A stretch of DNA of 40,987 bases from an uncultured Pirellulaceae bacterium (lineage in GTDB: Bacteria > Planctomycetota > Planctomycetia > Pirellulales > Pirellulaceae). Shown here in pieces: positions 18,001 through 26,946 of the stretch (within the stretch, counting starts at the first letter, position 1; each line of letters starts with the position of its first letter). The stretch is taken from assembly GCA_937928555.1 (NCBI GenBank), contig CALFWR010000084.1, forward strand, positions 1 through 40,987, read 5' to 3'. A program made the position numbers and the translations under genes. The notes beneath the pieces were generated by a model. It did not search any database. It worked only from the letters and a program-made list of their open reading frames with translations, and was not told the origin of the DNA.

Positions 18001-21000
18001 CCACAAATTGATTTCCCTTCGACTCCGTTCTTTGTCGTCGACAGCCAAATGCCCTGGCCGCGCCGACAGGGCCAACCGCGCCGCGCCGGGATTAGCTCGT
18101 TTGGCGTGGGCGGCACCAATGCACACGTGGTCATCGAAGAAGCACCAACTGGAATGCCAGTCAGCGATTCGCCGCTCGAGGTTTCACTTCTGAAGCTTTC
18201 TGCCAAAAGCGAACAAGCCCTCGCAAGCTCGACCGCTCCTCTGGCTCAAGCTGTAAAAACCGCCGACAGCAGCATTGGTGAAATCGCCGCAACCCTGGAT
18301 GCAGGCCGCGAGTCATTTCCGTGGCGAGCTTTCTGCGTTGCAACGGACAACGATGAAGCAGCCGAGCTGCTGACCAAAGGCAAATCCCCCGGACTGGTAA
18401 CCAGAAAATGTCCCGCCGGCAATCGCGACTGCGTGTTCATGTTTCCCGGCCAGGGAGCCCAGTACGTTCGCATGGGTCAGGATCTGTACGGTGCGTTTCG
18501 AGTGTTCAGGGAAACGCTTGACCAGTGCAGCGAAATTTTGAAACCGTTAATCGGTCGCGACCTTCGCGATGTGCTTTTCCCGCCCATCGGCGACGAACAG
18601 GCCGCTGCGGAAATCCTCAAAGCAACACAGTACACCCAGCCCGCATTGTTTTCGATCGGCGTGTCGCTGGCTCGCACAATGATGGACTTGGGCATTCACC
18701 CAACGGCCATGATGGGGCATAGCATCGGCGAATTCGCAGCCGCTTGTGTAGCCGGCGTGTTTTCGCTTGAAGACGGGCTGGCGATAATCGCCGGGCGTGG
18801 TGAGCTGATGCAAAGCCTGCCGGGCGGCAGCATGCTTTCGGTTCGCGCACCAGGTGGAGAGATTGAAAAAATCGTCACCGGCGGCGTTTGCGTCGCTTCG
18901 TACAACGGCCCGGAGCTTTGCGTGATCGCGGGCCCGCACAACGAAGTCGAACAGATCAGACAAGCCCTCGAATCGAAAGACATCGCTTGCAAGCAACTGC
19001 ACACTTCGCACGCATTTCATTCTTCGATGATGGATTCGATCGTCGATCCGTACCAACAGCTTGTCGCACAGGTCAAACTTTCACCGCCATCGATTCCGAT
19101 ACTGTCGACCGTGACTGGCGAGTGGATGACCGATCAGCAAGCCACCGACGCTCGCTACTGGGCCGAGCATCTTCGCAAGCCCGTTCGTTTTTCGGATGCT
19201 GTGACAGCGATGTGGAGCGACGATCCACAGCGAGTCCTGATCGAACTGGGGCCAAGAAGGACTCTGGCGACACTCGCAATGCAGCACACTACCGATCGCA
19301 AGCAACAGATCGCGATCCCGACCATGGGCTCGGGCATCGAAAACTTTACCGAACAAAGAACGCTTGTCGCTGCCATTGGCCACCTGTGGACCGCTGGCAT
19401 CGAGGCGGACACGCAGAAACTGCTGCCGACAAACGCGGCCACGGTTTCACTGCCGACATACCCGTACCAGCGAAAGCAGTACTTCGTCGCTCCTCCGGTT
19501 CAAACCAACAACCCAACGAATCAAACATTCCCCTCCATGCCTTCAACTTCCACCCCACCAACCACGCAACCCCCACCTTCCAGGAGATCAACCATGAGCA
19601 GGAAATCCAAAATCGTAGAATCGCTCAACGATGTATTCGAGAACACCTCAGGGTTCGACCTTACTGAATTTGATTCCGATACAACGTTCTTTGAAATGGG
19701 ACTCGATTCCCTTGTGCTAACGCAAACAGCTTCAGCCCTGAAACGTAAATTTGAGCTGGAAATAACGTTCCGTCAGATGCTTGAAGACACACCCAACGTG
19801 GAATCGCTTGCCGATTTCATTGATTCCCAGCTTCCAGCAGACCAATTTGCCGAATCCGCCGCTGGGGAACTACCAGTCGCCGCTGCCGATGTTGAAACAC
19901 AAACTGTTGCAGCACAAGTTGCTTCCGGACAGCAGATGCTCCAGTCCGCAACTGAAACACCGAACGCGATTCAGTTGAACACAAATCCGGTCAGCGGCAG
20001 TGTTGCGGAATCAATCATCAGCAATCAGCTTCAACTGATGGCGGCTCAATTGCAATTGCTCCAGGGCAATGGCGCAGCGATAAGCCAGTTGTCGTTGCCG
20101 CAGTTAGAAAGCAACATCGCCTCTGGCATCCAACCGGCGTGTGGGCAGAATCCGAATGTTCAGGCCGCAAGCGAGATGTCTGTGCCGCAAACGCGAACGA
20201 CACCTGAAAGCGAATCCAATTCAGAACCGAAAGAGAAAAAGAAAACCTTCGGTGCGGGTGCTCGCGTGAGCCTCAATGCGGAACAGTTGACCGGGGCTCA
20301 ACAAACCAAACTGGACGACATCATTCGACGCACCAACGAAATGATGCCCGGCAGCAAGGCCTACGCTCAGCAGCATCGCAAATACATGGCGGACCCAAGA
20401 ACGGTTTCGGGATTTCGTCCAAACATGAAAGAGATGACGCATCCGATCGTCGTCAACAATTCTAAAGGCGTCCATCTGTGGGATGTCGATGGCAACCAGT
20501 ACATCGACTACACCTGCGGATTCGGTTCGAATTTTCTTGGTCATGGCAGCGACATGATCATCGACGCCATCGCGGCTCAAGCCAAAAATGACTTTGCCAT
20601 CGGCCCGCAAAGCCCGCTCGCTGGCGAAGTCGCAAAACTGTTCTGCGAACTGACCGGCAACGAACGAATGGCTTTCTCGAACACCGGAAGCGAAGCCGTC
20701 CTCGGTTGCACTCGGCTGGCCAGAGCTTACACCGGCAAGGACACCATCGTGATGTTCACTGGCGACTACCACGGCATTCTGGACGAAGTGATCGTTCGCG
20801 GAAACAGGAAACTGAAAAGCTATCCCGCTGCCACAGGCATTCCAAAAGCCTACGTCGGCAACACCCTGATTCTCGATTATGGCAGCGACGAAGCCCTGCG
20901 GACCATCCAGGAAAACCTTGATACGATCGCAGCGGTTGTCGTGGAAACGGTCCAAAGCCGCAGGCCGGAGTTGCAGCCTCGCGAGTTCCTGCATAAACTT

Positions 21001-21783
21001 CGCGCGATCACTGAAGACGTCGACACGGCGTTGATCTTTGACGAAGTCATCACCGGGTTCCGGATCGCTCCCGGAGGAGCCCAGGAGCACTTTGGCATTC
21101 GCGCCGACCTTGCGTCCTACGGAAAAGTCGTCGGTGGCGGAATGCCGATCGGCCTGATCGGTGGCCGAGCCAAATACATGGATGGGCTTGACGGAGGATT
21201 TTGGCAGTACGGCGATGACAGTCGTCCCGAAGCGGGCATGACGTACTTTGCCGGCACCTTTGTTCGCCATCCACTGACGCTCTCTGCATCCAAAGCCATC
21301 CTTGAGCACATCAAGGACTCCGGCAAACCGATGTACGACCGCGTCAACCAATTAAGCGACAACATGGCCCGGCAGCTTAACGACCTGTTCACCGAACTCG
21401 GCGCGCCGATGTTCCTGGCGAATTTTGGCTCGCTGTTCAAAGTTCAATTCGAGCAGGATTTGCCATACGCGGAATTGCTCTTTGCAGAACTGCGACTGCG
21501 TGGATTCCACATCTGGGACCACCGACCCTGCCTGCTAACTGTGGCTCACACACAAAAGCACGTCGATGCGTTTGTGGCGGCGTTCCGCGAGGTAATTGTT
21601 GACCTGCAGCGTGCCGGATTTGTTCCCGGCGACGGTTACAAAAACGTGACAACGAAACAGTTCGATGTCAACAATCCACCGTGCGTTGACGCCAAAGCGG
21701 GCAGAGATCGCGACGGCAATCCTGGCTGGTTTATGGCCGACGCAGGAAACCCGGGCCAATTCATACAGGTACCACAAAGCTAG
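15010..21783 (+). CDS. Hybrid NRPS-PKS megasynthase A-T-KS-AT-ACP-aminotransferase
   Basis: A 2257-aa loading/extension enzyme. Domains in order: adenylation (about 25-510; YTSGSTGKPKG near 172-184, YGPTEATVW near 311, A10 lysine K503); PCP (GGNSIKA, S560); ketosynthase (about 615-1040; TACSTS C789, H925, H965, all intact); acyltransferase (about 1140-1450; GHSIGE S1238, malonyl-type HAFH 1334-1337); ACP (GLDSL, S1567); a Q/A-rich linker; and a class III PLP aminotransferase (about 1780-2200; K2039 in YGKVVGGGMPIG). Without a C domain it starts synthesis. Pocket residues by alignment to GrsA are D-I-I-Q-I-G-V-V-W, close to the glycine code. Expected chemistry is aminoacyl loading, malonyl extension and amination of the beta-ketone, as in MycA/ItuA. 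There are no KR, DH or TE domains. Confidence 0.95.
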   Translation: MSVDLSSFYASCNSNKIEFDRSQSLPGLVAETARKHADKIAVVCGDNALTYAQLDAAANRLANHLIARGVKKGNLVGVCCNRNKDVPELLIGIMRSGAAYVPLDPDYPVDRLKYMAKDGELTHVVAHSEQSELLKEFACGATVYDREKADIEKLSAADPAVKIEPATDIAYVIYTSGSTGKPKGVLVPHLSVVNLMHSWKITPGFTENDRILAATTLSFDISVIEIFTPLCCGGQTIIIDRATAKDQNRLAETIRKHKVTQMQATPAHWRLICETDFASESKMKFITGGEPLPRDLIQPLLDRCTELWNVYGPTEATVWSSVQQIKSPAERILVGKPVANTTAYIVDAEGNLCPPETEGELLVGGDAVALGYLKREKLTAEKFVDFRGERVYRTGDLAKILDTGNVEHLGRIDGQIKFNGHRIELGEIEAALALADKNVRLAAAVVREDNPGDKRLVGYVMPRKGKTLNVPRIKSTIEKSLPDYMVPAVITVIDQFPYTPSGKIDRKSFPSPSRQRPDVANEFVPAESDEQQQVAALWEQVLQLDQVGIRDNFFELGGNSIKAVQFVKRFNEQFDGALSNAEFFDCPTIAAVIKTQRASEKAPKPATTRRDSQADDDQGFAVVGMAVRLPGADSLGQFWDNLINDRESIRFFEPEELDATLPQEQTSSPNYVAARGIIENATHFDANFFGVPPIEAELVDPQQRIMLELSWTALEDAGCIPSKFDGKIGVWAGTYQTAYYHRNLLHNPEVLDRTNEFQLGVYNEKDYIATRVAHKLNLKGPAINVNTACSTSLVAIIMACQSLRSGQCDAAIAGGVSVHFPQHSGHLHQEGSIFTPDGHCRPFDSKSAGTLFSDGGGCVVIKRLSDAIEDGDRIYAVVKGTGINNDGREKASFSAPSIEGQADAITMAHQQANIDASSIGYIEAHGTATPIGDPIEVAALCRAFDRTTQGRQFCGIGSVKSNVGHTVAAAGVTGFIKAALSLHNEQIPATLHYQQPNPQIDFPSTPFFVVDSQMPWPRRQGQPRRAGISSFGVGGTNAHVVIEEAPTGMPVSDSPLEVSLLKLSAKSEQALASSTAPLAQAVKTADSSIGEIAATLDAGRESFPWRAFCVATDNDEAAELLTKGKSPGLVTRKCPAGNRDCVFMFPGQGAQYVRMGQDLYGAFRVFRETLDQCSEILKPLIGRDLRDVLFPPIGDEQAAAEILKATQYTQPALFSIGVSLARTMMDLGIHPTAMMGHSIGEFAAACVAGVFSLEDGLAIIAGRGELMQSLPGGSMLSVRAPGGEIEKIVTGGVCVASYNGPELCVIAGPHNEVEQIRQALESKDIACKQLHTSHAFHSSMMDSIVDPYQQLVAQVKLSPPSIPILSTVTGEWMTDQQATDARYWAEHLRKPVRFSDAVTAMWSDDPQRVLIELGPRRTLATLAMQHTTDRKQQIAIPTMGSGIENFTEQRTLVAAIGHLWTAGIEADTQKLLPTNAATVSLPTYPYQRKQYFVAPPVQTNNPTNQTFPSMPSTSTPPTTQPPPSRRSTMSRKSKIVESLNDVFENTSGFDLTEFDSDTTFFEMGLDSLVLTQTASALKRKFELEITFRQMLEDTPNVESLADFIDSQLPADQFAESAAGELPVAAADVETQTVAAQVASGQQMLQSATETPNAIQLNTNPVSGSVAESIISNQLQLMAAQLQLLQGNGAAISQLSLPQLESNIASGIQPACGQNPNVQAASEMSVPQTRTTPESESNSEPKEKKKTFGAGARVSLNAEQLTGAQQTKLDDIIRRTNEMMPGSKAYAQQHRKYMADPRTVSGFRPNMKEMTHPIVVNNSKGVHLWDVDGNQYIDYTCGFGSNFLGHGSDMIIDAIAAQAKNDFAIGPQSPLAGEVAKLFCELTGNERMAFSNTGSEAVLGCTRLARAYTGKDTIVMFTGDYHGILDEVIVRGNRKLKSYPAATGIPKAYVGNTLILDYGSDEALRTIQENLDTIAAVVVETVQSRRPELQPREFLHKLRAITEDVDTALIFDEVITGFRIAPGGAQEHFGIRADLASYGKVVGGGMPIGLIGGRAKYMDGLDGGFWQYGDDSRPEAGMTYFAGTFVRHPLTLSASKAILEHIKDSGKPMYDRVNQLSDNMARQLNDLFTELGAPMFLANFGSLFKVQFEQDLPYAELLFAELRLRGFHIWDHRPCLLTVAHTQKHVDAFVAAFREVIVDLQRAGFVPGDGYKNVTTKQFDVNNPPCVDAKAGRDRDGNPGWFMADAGNPGQFIQVPQS
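19582..19596 (+). promoter_or_regulatory. Internal Shine-Dalgarno plus in-frame ATG within the megasynthase
   Basis: AGGAG followed seven bases later by an in-frame ATG (codon 1529) sits at the start of the ACP-aminotransferase half. The preceding 90 bases are G-poor and encode a Pro/Thr/Ser linker, unlike the flanking domains. This looks like an old intergenic region read through after a fusion and could still allow a separate ACP-AMT polypeptide. Confidence 0.5.
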
Positions 21784-21915
21784 AAATTCGTTCAAAGCAC
21801 CGACTTCAGGTCCATTTCTGACGCCTCCGGTGCTGCCAACGAGACAACCAGAACCCTGCTGGCTTCGCCCAGGCGGGCGCTGAAAAAATCAGACTTAAAC
21901 TTACGATCGAAAAAC

Positions 21916-24900
21916 ATGACTGTTGAAAACACGACCAACACTTCCTCAAACATTCCAGTCGTCGTCGGCACCGCCGCATCGAAGCGCTACGCAACAACCG
22001 AAGCCCAGCTTGAACTGTGGCTTTCGAGCAAGCAAAGTACCGAAGCGAATTGCGCGTACAACGAGATCACGACGCTCAAACTTCGCGGTCCACTCAACGT
22101 CAAGGCTCTTGTCACTGCACTGACACAAGTCACGCAGCGGCATCAGTGCCTCAACGCGGCAATCTCCAAAGACGGCCTTGAGTTGATCGTTAATTCGGCG
22201 CAGCCGCTTGATATCCGGCAAGTCGACTTTTCGCACTTGAGCGAGGAAGACCGGGAGATCGAGCGACTCAAAGCGATTCAACAGGAAGGCTGCACACCGT
22301 TTGACCTTGAGAATGGCCCGCTGTTTCGCACGGTTCTACAGAAATATTCAGAAACCGAGCATCACCTGACGGTCACTGCCCATCACCTCGTTCTTGACGG
22401 ATGGTCGTTGAATGTGCTCAGCCGTGACCTTGGAGTCCTGTACGATAACGAAAATGGCAAACCCGGCCAGCTTCCGCCCGCGAACACATACCAGCAATAC
22501 TCGCGAGCGATGGATCAGTATTTTGCTTCCGATGATGCGGCCGCCGACGAAGCTTTCTGGGTCGACCAGTACTCCGATCACGTTCCGGTTCTTGACCTGC
22601 CGATCGACCTCAAGCGGCCCAACGAGCGGACCTATTTTGCCCGCCGCTACGACCATGTTCTTGACGCGGAGCTTGTCGAGCAGTTGGGGCAGATGGGCGC
22701 GAAATCGGGCTGCAGCATCTTCAATACATTGTTGGCGGCCTTTGAATGCTTCGTCGCGAGGATATCTGGTTGTGATGATTTCTGCATTGGAATTGCTACC
22801 GCCGGGCAGATGGCGATGGAACAGCCAGAACTGATTGGCAACTGCGTCAACACCATGCCGTTTCGTTCCAAAGTTGACACCCGCAATCGATTTACCGACC
22901 ACCTCAACGCCACCCGTAGCAACCTGCTTGACTCATTCGAGCACCAACGGTTTTCGTTTGGAAAACTTCTCAGCAAGATCAACTTCAAGCGCGACCCACG
23001 CCGGGCTCCCATGTTGGCAATCTCATTCAACATTGACCCCGCGGCCGATACCACAAAAGTTGGCTTTACCGGTCTTGAGGTCGAAGTTGCGGTCGAACCG
23101 CGGATGTTTGAAAACTTTGAGTGGTCCATCAACGGCGTCATCTGCGCCGACAAGTCGATCGAACTGCAGGTGCAATACAACTCCGACCTGTTTACCTCTT
23201 CGGCGATGAGTTTTCTCTTTGAGGGCTTTGCTGGCTTTCTCGAGCAACTCGCGTCCGACCCACAGCAGGTCGTTGCCAACGTCCCGGTAATGAGCCTGGC
23301 GCAGCGACAGAAAGTCCTTGTCGACTGGAACCGCACCGACCGCGAATACTCGACCACGCGGACACTGCATGGTCTGATTTCAGAACAAGCCCAGCGCACT
23401 CCGTCGCGAGTGGCGATTGAGTTTGCCGACAGAAAGTTGACCTACCGCGAACTAGACCAGCAATCGAACCAGTGGGCCCGATGGCTACGAGACCTGGGCG
23501 TCTGCAGCGGCGCACTGGTGGGGCTTTGCGTTGACCGCAGCGAGCAAATGGTCGTCGCGCTGTTGGGAATTTTGAAATCAGGCGCAGGCTACGTGCCGCT
23601 TGACCCGGCATTTCCCGATGAACGACTCAAATACATGTGCGATCAGTCGCAGCTACAACTGATCGTCGCCGGCGCTGAAAATCGCGAGCAGGTTGCGCCT
23701 TTCGAGAAACCGATGAAGATCATCGAGGATTCGCTAAGCGAGATCGAGGCACAGTCAAAAGATGCCTTTGAAGTGGACGTTCAGCAGCAAGACACGTGCT
23801 ACGTGATTTATACTTCCGGTTCGACCGGAGACCCGAAAGGCGTCAACGTACCTCACGGCGTGGTAGCGAACTTTCTTCATTCCATGGCCGAAACACCAGG
23901 CTTTGGATCCAATGATAAAGTCCTCGCCGTGACAACGCTTTCGTTTGACATCGCGGTCCTTGAGCTTTATCTGCCATTGCTGACCGGTGGCACCTGTGTA
24001 ATCGCCAGCCAAGAAATGGTACGCGATGGAAACTCGCTAGCCGCAGCGATCGAAGACAACGGCATCACGCTGTTTCAGTCGACGCCATCGACGCTTCGCC
24101 TGATGATTTCGGCGCAGTGGAACGGAGTCAAAAACCTGAAAATCCTTTGTGGCGGCGAGCCCATGCCGTCCGACCTGGTGGGTCCATTGTTGAAACGCTG
24201 CGGGGAACTGTGGAACATGTACGGCCCAACCGAAACCACGGTTTGGTCGTCCATTTATCAGATCACCGAAGCAGACGAGCCGATTCTGATCGGCAAGCCG
24301 ATCGCCAACACACAGATCTACCTGCTGGATGCGAACATGCAACCCGTTCCCGTCGGCAGTGATGGCGAAGTGTTCATCGGTGGTGCCGGCGTGACGTTGG
24401 GTTATCTTCACCGCGATGATTTGACAGACCAGCGATTCGTTTCCAATCCGTGGTTCAATCCGTTTGTCGATTGGTGTAGCAACAAAATCTACAAGACGGG
24501 CGACCTGGCCAGGTACCGCCACGATGGCAACATTGAGTTTCTTCGTCGCAATGACAAACAGGTCAAAGTTCGCGGCTTTCGCATCGAACTGGGCGAGATC
24601 GAAACACGGCTCAAGGACGTGACTGGCGTCTCTGAAGCGGTTGCCATTGTTCGCGAGGACACTCCGGGCGATTCACGACTGGTTGGCTACTGGGTCGACG
24701 ATCCGGCAAAGCCGCAAAGCGTCGAATCGGTTCGCGAGCAACTAAAGGAGCGATTGCCATATTACATGGTGCCACAGTTCTTGGTACCGCTGGAGTCGAT
24801 GCCACAAACCAACAACGGCAAAATCGACTACAAAGCTTTACCCGCACCGGCGGCGTTGGTGCCGCGTGAAGAACCAGCGAACGATGCGCCCGAAACAGCC

Positions 24901-25272
24901 GCGCAGAAACTGATGGTTTCCATTTGGTCGACCATCCTGAAAGTCGATGACATTCAGCCGGGCGACAACTTCTTTGACCTTGGCGGACATTCGTTATTGG
25001 TCATGCAAGCCATCTCTGAAATCGAGAAGCAGACCGGAGCGAGGCTGAGCCCGCCGGACTTCTTGGCTGGAAGCCTGGAACAATTGGCCGACAAAGTCGA
25101 TGAAACGGCCAGCCTGAAACCATCAGCGGTTGAAGTTTCAAAAACAGCCCCTGCCCCGGTGGCAGTGGACGTACCGCCAAAGAAAGACCAACCGGCAACC
25201 AGTGAGCCAAACAAGAAATCCGGCCCGGCGAACAAAGGCATCTTCAAATCGATCAAAGGTTTTTGGGACTGA
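21916..25272 (+). CDS. Nonribosomal peptide synthetase, C-A-T module
   Basis: A 1118-aa elongation module. The condensation domain carries the intact HHLVLDG motif at 156-162; the adenylation domain has YTSGSTGDPKG near 631, YGPTETTVW at 769 and the A10 lysine K969; the PCP has GGHSL with S1026. The predicted pocket residues (D678 onward) read D-I-L-Q-L-G-M-V-W, almost the classical glycine code D-I-L-Q-L-G-L-I-W. There is no TE, reductase or terminal C domain, so product release needs another protein. The C-terminus is a Lys/Pro-rich tail ending GIFKSIKGFWD, possibly a docking helix (inference). A 132-base spacer separates it from the upstream synthase; the next gene starts two bases after its stop. 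Confidence 0.95.
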   Translation: MTVENTTNTSSNIPVVVGTAASKRYATTEAQLELWLSSKQSTEANCAYNEITTLKLRGPLNVKALVTALTQVTQRHQCLNAAISKDGLELIVNSAQPLDIRQVDFSHLSEEDREIERLKAIQQEGCTPFDLENGPLFRTVLQKYSETEHHLTVTAHHLVLDGWSLNVLSRDLGVLYDNENGKPGQLPPANTYQQYSRAMDQYFASDDAAADEAFWVDQYSDHVPVLDLPIDLKRPNERTYFARRYDHVLDAELVEQLGQMGAKSGCSIFNTLLAAFECFVARISGCDDFCIGIATAGQMAMEQPELIGNCVNTMPFRSKVDTRNRFTDHLNATRSNLLDSFEHQRFSFGKLLSKINFKRDPRRAPMLAISFNIDPAADTTKVGFTGLEVEVAVEPRMFENFEWSINGVICADKSIELQVQYNSDLFTSSAMSFLFEGFAGFLEQLASDPQQVVANVPVMSLAQRQKVLVDWNRTDREYSTTRTLHGLISEQAQRTPSRVAIEFADRKLTYRELDQQSNQWARWLRDLGVCSGALVGLCVDRSEQMVVALLGILKSGAGYVPLDPAFPDERLKYMCDQSQLQLIVAGAENREQVAPFEKPMKIIEDSLSEIEAQSKDAFEVDVQQQDTCYVIYTSGSTGDPKGVNVPHGVVANFLHSMAETPGFGSNDKVLAVTTLSFDIAVLELYLPLLTGGTCVIASQEMVRDGNSLAAAIEDNGITLFQSTPSTLRLMISAQWNGVKNLKILCGGEPMPSDLVGPLLKRCGELWNMYGPTETTVWSSIYQITEADEPILIGKPIANTQIYLLDANMQPVPVGSDGEVFIGGAGVTLGYLHRDDLTDQRFVSNPWFNPFVDWCSNKIYKTGDLARYRHDGNIEFLRRNDKQVKVRGFRIELGEIETRLKDVTGVSEAVAIVREDTPGDSRLVGYWVDDPAKPQSVESVREQLKERLPYYMVPQFLVPLESMPQTNNGKIDYKALPAPAALVPREEPANDAPETAAQKLMVSIWSTILKVDDIQPGDNFFDLGGHSLLVMQAISEIEKQTGARLSPPDFLAGSLEQLADKVDETASLKPSAVEVSKTAPAPVAVDVPPKKDQPATSEPNKKSGPANKGIFKSIKGFWD

Positions 25273-25274
25273 AC

Positions 25275-26102
25275 ATGGAACCGACGTACTTCGGACAACC
25301 AGAAAGGCAGCTTTTCGGCGTCTACCACGCGCCGCGCGGAAAAGCTGCGCAACCCATCCGGGCGGTCCTGATCTGCGCTCCTTTTGGCCAGGAATACATT
25401 CGTTCGCACTGGTGCTTGCGTTTGCTTGCCGGACAGCTTGCCCGCAAAGGAATTCACGTTCTGCGATTTGATTACTGGGGCATTGGGGATTCCCTGGGTG
25501 ACCCGGTTGATGTGCAGGCCCTTGAGCAGTGGCAACAGGATCTCGAAACGGCAAAGGCCTGGTTGAAAAATCGCACCGGTGCAAGCTCCTGCATGCTGCT
25601 GGGTTTGGGGACAGGAGCCGGTTTGGCGGTTCGACAGGCGAAACGCTGTGATGATGTAAATTCTCTGGTCCTGTGGGAGCCCGTCGCTGATGGAGCCCAT
25701 TGGCTTGAGAAGCGTCGCAAGATGCATCGCGAGATGCTGGACCTGTGGGTTTGCCGCATGAAGACTCATAGCGACAACCGGGCCGAAGAGATCCTTGGTT
25801 CGATCTATTCACGTGAACTGCTAAACGATCTGCAACAGCCACTGTTTGACTGGGCCGCGATTGAACTGCCGCATTTGGTGTTCGATTTGGGGATCTATCG
25901 CGAACAGTATCAGACCGCCAACCCGATGCGAAAAGTTATCTACACACAGGATGAAAACTCCTGGGATGACCTTCGACAGTTGGAAACAGCATGGCTGCGT
26001 CCACAAACGGTTCGGAAAATTGCGATTCACACCGAAGAAGTATTCGAACGGCTTGTTCGGTTCGGTGCTCTGGTTCCCGAGAAAACGGAGATGGCACAAT
26101 GA
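25275..26102 (+). CDS. Alpha/beta-hydrolase-fold protein lacking the nucleophile
   Basis: A 275-aa protein with the alpha/beta-hydrolase topology (APFGQEYIRSHW, LRFDYWGIGDS). At the nucleophile elbow it reads G110-L-G112-T-G114, so glycine replaces the serine or cysteine, and no clear catalytic histidine is visible near the C-terminus. It resembles the serine-less elbow (GLRLGA) I recall for exosortase-associated hydrolase-like proteins. It is probably not a normal hydrolase; a binding, scaffolding or acyl-transfer role with the adjacent paralogue is plausible. The ATG at 25275 lies two bases after the NRPS stop. The final ATGA overlaps the next gene. Confidence 0.8.
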   Translation: MEPTYFGQPERQLFGVYHAPRGKAAQPIRAVLICAPFGQEYIRSHWCLRLLAGQLARKGIHVLRFDYWGIGDSLGDPVDVQALEQWQQDLETAKAWLKNRTGASSCMLLGLGTGAGLAVRQAKRCDDVNSLVLWEPVADGAHWLEKRRKMHREMLDLWVCRMKTHSDNRAEEILGSIYSRELLNDLQQPLFDWAAIELPHLVFDLGIYREQYQTANPMRKVIYTQDENSWDDLRQLETAWLRPQTVRKIAIHTEEVFERLVRFGALVPEKTEMAQ

Positions 26103-26944
26103 TGAAGGAAACCGTTTGTCAGTTCGGGCCCAAGGAAGGGTTGATCGGTATTTTGACCACTCCGGATCAGGACAAAGCCGTCAAAGGTGCGCCGATTGCG
26201 ATCGTGATCAACGCGGGGATCGTCCATCGCATTGGCCCGTTCCGATTGCATGTTCATATGGCACGGCTGTTGGCTGACCAGGGTTTTACGACGCTGCGAA
26301 TGGACCTCAGTGGGCTTGGCGACAGTCACGTGCGACCGGGAAAGCTACGCCAAAGCGACGAGCGAGCGGTGCTGGATGTGTCCGACGCGATTGACTACCT
26401 GAAGGAAACATTTGGCCACGATCGATTCGTGATTTTGGGGCTCTGTTCGGGAGCGTTCAACGCGCATCAGGTCGCCGTCCAGGACGATCGCGTCGTGGGC
26501 GCGGTGTTCATGGACGGGATCGTGTTTCGCACCGTTGGGTTTTACTTTCGCCATTTCGTGTTGCGATTTCTGCGGCCCCGATTCTGGCGTAACTCTTTCA
26601 AGCGTCGTTTTTTCGCGGGCGCTGCCAACGACGAAACCGCTGGCGAGACTTTGGCCGAATCGGAGTTCTTTGGCGACGACCTGGACCGCGACGAAGTGGT
26701 GCAGGACCTCAAAGGAATGCTCGATCGCGGGATGAAGCTTCTGTTTCTGTACACCGACGGATACGACGACATTTGTGGTCGCTCACAGTTCAAGGAAATG
26801 TATGGCTTGCAACCGGACGACGGACAACTGCAAGTCGAGTACTATCCGAAGTCGGAGCACACTTTTCGTTTGATCGAAAATCGCAGTGCCGCATGTGGCC
26901 GGATTGTAAACTGGTTCGGAAGTCAATTTGCCAGGAGCGTGTAA
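26099..26944 (+). CDS. Alpha/beta hydrolase with cysteine nucleophile elbow, candidate release enzyme
   Basis: A 281-aa alpha/beta hydrolase. The elbow is G-L-C116-S-G-A, placing cysteine at the nucleophile position, as in dienelactone-hydrolase-like enzymes; H254 in SEHTF is the likely catalytic histidine, with an acidic candidate in the YTDGYDD stretch near 221. The LRMDLSGLGDS segment forms the oxyanion region. The ATG at 26099 overlaps the upstream TGA in ATGATGA; a second ATG follows at once. As the only intact hydrolase in an operon whose synthases lack a thioesterase, it is the best candidate for cleaving the product from the last PCP. A type II editing thioesterase is an alternative. 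Confidence 0.82.
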   Translation: MMKETVCQFGPKEGLIGILTTPDQDKAVKGAPIAIVINAGIVHRIGPFRLHVHMARLLADQGFTTLRMDLSGLGDSHVRPGKLRQSDERAVLDVSDAIDYLKETFGHDRFVILGLCSGAFNAHQVAVQDDRVVGAVFMDGIVFRTVGFYFRHFVLRFLRPRFWRNSFKRRFFAGAANDETAGETLAESEFFGDDLDRDEVVQDLKGMLDRGMKLLFLYTDGYDDICGRSQFKEMYGLQPDDGQLQVEYYPKSEHTFRLIENRSAACGRIVNWFGSQFARSV

Positions 26945-26946
26945 CG

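Noticed and set aside
20221..21351. 376-codon open frame on the minus strand
   Set aside because: It lies entirely antisense to the aminotransferase domain, whose motifs are intact; composition is that of a shadow frame.
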